This document shows positions 61,462 through 64,000 of a DNA stretch of 64,000 nt, piece after piece. The stretch is from Candidatus Cloacimonadota bacterium (GTDB lineage Bacteria; Cloacimonadota; Cloacimonadia; Cloacimonadales; Cloacimonadaceae). Under the pieces are notes generated by a model. It made no database searches. It saw nothing but the letters and a program-made list of their open reading frames with translations, and was not told where the DNA came from. The DNA lies in assembly GCA_029781115.1 (NCBI GenBank), contig JAKOXG010000017.1:1-64000 (forward strand). Direction: 5' to 3'. The translations under genes and the position numbers were made by a program. Within the stretch, counting starts at the first letter, position 1; each line of letters begins with the position of its first letter.

Positions 61462-62410
61462 AATATCGGATCATGTCTGAGATGATTTCGTCCAGGCATT
61501 TTTGGGGTTCGTAACCGATGTATTTCTTGATTTTATCCAAGCTGGGGATGCGGTTCATCATGTCTTCAAAACCCTCTTCAAAGGCTTCTTCGTAGCTGAT
61601 ATAGTCGATGCGGGAATTGCTGTTGCACATGCTGCGCACCTTATGCGCCAGATCCTCGATGCTGATCGCTTCCATGGTGCCCAGGTTGAAGATCTCACCT
61701 TCGCATTCCGGCGTGTTCATCAGCTTGATCAGGGCGCCCACGACGTCTGACACATCGGCAAAGCATCTGACCTGCTTGCCGGAGCCAAAGACGGTGATCG
61801 GCCTATCCATCAGAGCCGCCTTGATAAACTTGGGCAAGACCATGCCATATTGCCCTATCTGACGCGGGCCTACGGTGTTGAACAGCCTGACGATCACCAC
61901 GGGCAGCTTCTTTTCCCTGAAATAGGCCAAAGCCAGAAATTCATCGATGGCTTTGCTGCAACTGTAGCCCCATCTGCTGATGCTGGTGGTGCCCAAAAGC
62001 CGGTCATCCTGCTCGCTAAAAGGAACATTCTCGTTTTTGCCATAGATCTCAGAGGTAGATGTGATCAGCACTTTGGTCTTGTATTTATTGGCCAATTCCA
62101 ACACGTTGTCCGTTCCCACGATATTGGTCTTCAGCGAAAGCAAGGGGTTTTCGATGATGTATTTCACGCCCACGGCAGCGGCCAAGTGATACACCTGATC
62201 CACTTTGCTGATCAGCTTTTTGAGTGCATCGAAGTTGAGCACGCTGTCTATTGTCAGTTTAAACTCGGGATGATCCTTGAAACTGGCAATATTGTCCAAT
62301 CTGCCGGTGGAAAGGTTGTCTATCACATGCACGTGATTGCCTTCTGCCAACAAACGTTCGGCAAGGTGAGAACCGATAAAACCGGCTCCACCCGTGATAA
62401 GTATCTTCAT
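61451..62410 (-). CDS. NAD-dependent nucleotide-sugar epimerase/dehydratase
   Basis: The 319-aa extended SDR protein has ILITGGAGFIGSHLAERL (NAD site), YHLAAAVGVKYIIENP, and the catalytic YSCSK (Tyr-xxx-Lys) motif in RWGYSCSKAIDEF. It resembles GalE/WbpP-like UDP-sugar epimerases. The exact sugar is not set by sequence alone. It begins the surface-polysaccharide operon after GGAG, and the SLBB gene overlaps its end. Confidence 0.88.
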   Translation of the reverse strand: MKILITGGAGFIGSHLAERLLAEGNHVHVIDNLSTGRLDNIASFKDHPEFKLTIDSVLNFDALKKLISKVDQVYHLAAAVGVKYIIENPLLSLKTNIVGTDNVLELANKYKTKVLITSTSEIYGKNENVPFSEQDDRLLGTTSISRWGYSCSKAIDEFLALAYFREKKLPVVIVRLFNTVGPRQIGQYGMVLPKFIKAALMDRPITVFGSGKQVRCFADVSDVVGALIKLMNTPECEGEIFNLGTMEAISIEDLAHKVRSMCNSNSRIDYISYEEAFEEGFEDMMNRIPSLDKIKKYIGYEPQKCLDEIISDMIRYYEK

Positions 62411-62689
62411 TTATACTCCATATTTATGATGAACTTAGCTGCGATTAGCTTACTAATCGGGTTGATGCTACATGAAAATTGAAGAGGCCGATTTTGTCAA
62501 GTGAGAAGTCCGCAATTGTTGCTTCCCTATATCAGGCTGCTCTCACTTTTGGATCAGATTCGTTTACGATGGGTCTGCTTTTGAGCAGCTCTGAATCAAC
62601 GGCACCAAAAACCGGACAAGAATCTTTGGATGAAGCGCAGCCTGCGAAAGTAGTCCCAGCACAGCTGCAACATCTGGGGAAAACCCAAA
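62411..62689. other. Spacer upstream of the epimerase gene, no gene seen
   Basis: It includes CTTGACAAAAT on the minus strand (about 62495-62505), which could be the -35 of the epimerase operon. A short open frame (62532-62819) lies over the repeat and has no ribosome binding site. Confidence 0.3.
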
Positions 62690-62812
62690 ACTCACTTTCC
62701 AAAAACATGCCTTCACTATATACACTGACGATCTCACTCTGAGGGAAATAATCCACAAAATAAAGCCCGTAACCGCCCGACAGGAATAGAGATACGAATC
62801 GGTCAAATATTA
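62690..62812 (-). repeat. Second dispersed repeat family, copy 2
   Basis: On the minus strand the block ATCGTCAGTGTATATAGTGA, then GCATGTTTTT and AAAGTGAGTTTTG, matches 34383-34512. AATATTTG and TTCCTGTCGGGC at its start match too. The rest of the 62411-62932 spacer has no gene. Confidence 0.6.
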
Positions 62813-62932
62813 AGCCCAACCGGCGGATATTAAAATACCGACTCCGGCCGCATCAACAGCAGCTTCTTCATTTTACCACCTCGCTAAGCCATGACCGGGG
62901 AGGCAGTTAGCCCACTCCCACTGAACATGAGC

Positions 62933-64000
62933 TTACATAATGTAGCCCTTGTGTTTCTCCAGCTCCAAAGCCACTGCTTCCAAGCCCATTTCTTGCAGCT
63001 TTTGCGACAGATAAGCCACCACAGGATACTCGGTGAAGAAGTGTCCCGCATCGATGAGCGGCAACCCGGCTTCCAGAATCTGGTGATAGCTGAAGTCACC
63101 GCTGATATAGAGTTCTGCCTTCCTGCCGGCCACCGGAATCAGGGAGCCGCCCGAGCCGCCACAGACGGCTATTCTCTCGGGGATATAGTCTGCATCCTTG
63201 CCCAGCAGATACAATCTGGGTGCGGGGTTATGCAGCTTTTCTCTACACAGATTCTGCAGCCCTGAGAGACTGAGCCCGGCATCATTCTTACACACCAAAC
63301 CCAAGCCATAGGCAGGATTCTGATTACTCACCGGATAGTGATAAAAAGCGGGCGTCTCATATGGATGTGCGTTCTTGATAGCTTCAATGGTAGCGCCCAA
63401 ACGGCTGCCATCCACCATAAACTCCAGCTCACACTCCTCCACCGATGCCAAACCTTCGCTCTTGATAAAGGGGTCACTTCCCTCCAAAGCCCGGAAGGTT
63501 CCCCGCACTTGATGGCTCTGCGAACAGCTGTCATAGAGCCCGATCAAACCCGCACCGGCTGCGAAGATAGCCTCACGAACCGGCTCTAAATGATCCACCG
63601 GCACGGTGAGGCTGAATCGATGCCAGCTTTCGCCCGTTTCCTGGCTGAGGTGCTCGATCACCGTTAGCCCCAAAGTCTCTGCCAACACATGATTCACGCT
63701 CTTGGGCGCCACATCCAGATTGGTGTGCAAGCTGATCACGGCAATCTTGTGCTCAATCAGCTTCAAGAGCAGTGGATCGGTGATTTTATTGATCGCCCTG
63801 AAGATCAAAGGATGGTGGCTCACGATCAGCTCTGCACCTATCTCTATGGCTTTATTCACGGCATTTTCGTCCACATCCAGACAAGTCACCGCCTTATTCA
63901 CTTCTCTTTGGGCGTCACCCAGCAGCAGCCCCACGTTGTCCCAGCTCATCGCCAAGCCCAGTGGCGCAAATCCCTCTACCTTACGCATTATATCTTTGAC
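62933..64000 (-). CDS. Nif3-like dinuclear metal protein (5' end cut by window)
   Basis: The frame stays open past ATG 63988 to the window edge (VKDIM), and family members begin a few codons earlier, so the 5' end is missing. About 355 residues are seen. The N-terminal and C-terminal lobes carry the metal-site motifs SWDNVGLLLGD, VSHHPLIF, SLHTNLD and GHFFTEYP. A middle insert of ~100 residues (YqfO/CutA-like) is present. The family is GTP cyclohydrolase I type 2/NIF3, with an unclear substrate. Confidence 0.88.
   Translation of the reverse strand, partial: VKDIMRKVEGFAPLGLAMSWDNVGLLLGDAQREVNKAVTCLDVDENAVNKAIEIGAELIVSHHPLIFRAINKITDPLLLKLIEHKIAVISLHTNLDVAPKSVNHVLAETLGLTVIEHLSQETGESWHRFSLTVPVDHLEPVREAIFAAGAGLIGLYDSCSQSHQVRGTFRALEGSDPFIKSEGLASVEECELEFMVDGSRLGATIEAIKNAHPYETPAFYHYPVSNQNPAYGLGLVCKNDAGLSLSGLQNLCREKLHNPAPRLYLLGKDADYIPERIAVCGGSGGSLIPVAGRKAELYISGDFSYHQILEAGLPLIDAGHFFTEYPVVAYLSQKLQEMGLEAVALELEKHKGYIM

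Noticed and set aside
62532-62819. 95-aa minus-strand frame in the 62411-62932 spacer
   Set aside because: It lies over the second repeat family, with no start context and no family match.

Overview
The window comes from a bacterium that looks like a member of the Cloacimonadota (Cloacimonas-like anaerobes). This is inferred from gene content, not from a marker-gene search. Supporting signs are several secreted proteins ending in a Por/type IX-style C-terminal sorting domain, a PorV/PorQ-like outer-membrane protein, a trimeric NADH-linked [FeFe]-hydrogenase, butyrate kinase, an orphan EtfB, many lipoproteins, and PEGA, FGE-sulfatase and caspase modules. Genes are packed into short operons with ATGA overlaps. 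Several starts are GTG or TTG, chosen here because a good Shine-Dalgarno sequence precedes them.

Layout: 1-860, tail of a secreted protein, a signal-peptide stub and tRNA-Arg(ACG). 880-6367 (+), ABC exporter, ATP-grasp enzyme, glycerophosphotransferase-like protein, TatD and TcdA. 6368-7067, a non-coding spacer with dispersed element copy A and micro-hairpins. 7068-7745, UPF0173 hydrolase. 7826-16743 (-), Na/Pi symporter, PorV-like protein, a secreted OB/cohesin protein, LspA, DksA-type protein, PNP, DivIVA, YggT, Tdk and an rRNA methylase. 16744-16905, a cluster of four DnaA boxes. 16906-19739 (-), secreted clostripain-type protease and butyrate kinase. 20076-24568 (-), hydrogenase hydC-(39-aa remnant)-hydB-hydA. 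24.6-26.6 kb, two hairpin/heptamer-repeat clusters, element copy B and a cobalamin riboswitch. 26603-37377 (+), riboswitch-controlled secreted beta-propeller, deacetylase-methyltransferase fusion, SNF2 helicase, M28 peptidase, adenosine-specific kinase, ThpR, RecA and RecX. 37423-50347 (-), acyl-CoA synthetase, LeuS, two tandem FGE-fold lipoproteins behind a caspase-PEGA protein, and a TPR/thioredoxin protein. 50524-53798 (+), lipoprotein, L,D-transpeptidase-like protein and BtuF/BtuC-type ABC components without an ATPase. 53.8-54.2 kb, element copy C. 54204-62410 (-), envelope proteins, PurB, Lgt, EtfB and a surface-polysaccharide cluster (DegT aminotransferase, SLBB export protein, epimerase). 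62933-64000 (-), a Nif3-like protein cut by the window edge.

Two systems stand out. First, an operon encodes an exported caspase-fold protein with PEGA domains, then two tandem lipoproteins with chitobiase-C-like repeats and a C-type-lectin/FGE domain. The last ~27 codons of the two lipoproteins diverge almost only at codon positions 1 and 2, with the third base staying C or T. This is the signature of diversity-generating-retroelement variable regions. No reverse transcriptase or template repeat is visible here, so it would have to act in trans. Second, a cobalamin riboswitch directly precedes a secreted beta-propeller with a type IX-style tail, which suggests a BtuG-like surface B12-capture protein in a lineage outside Bacteroidetes. 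The intergenic spacers also carry dispersed ~225-bp elements, a second repeat family, 15-nt micro-hairpins and CTGACNA heptamer repeats.
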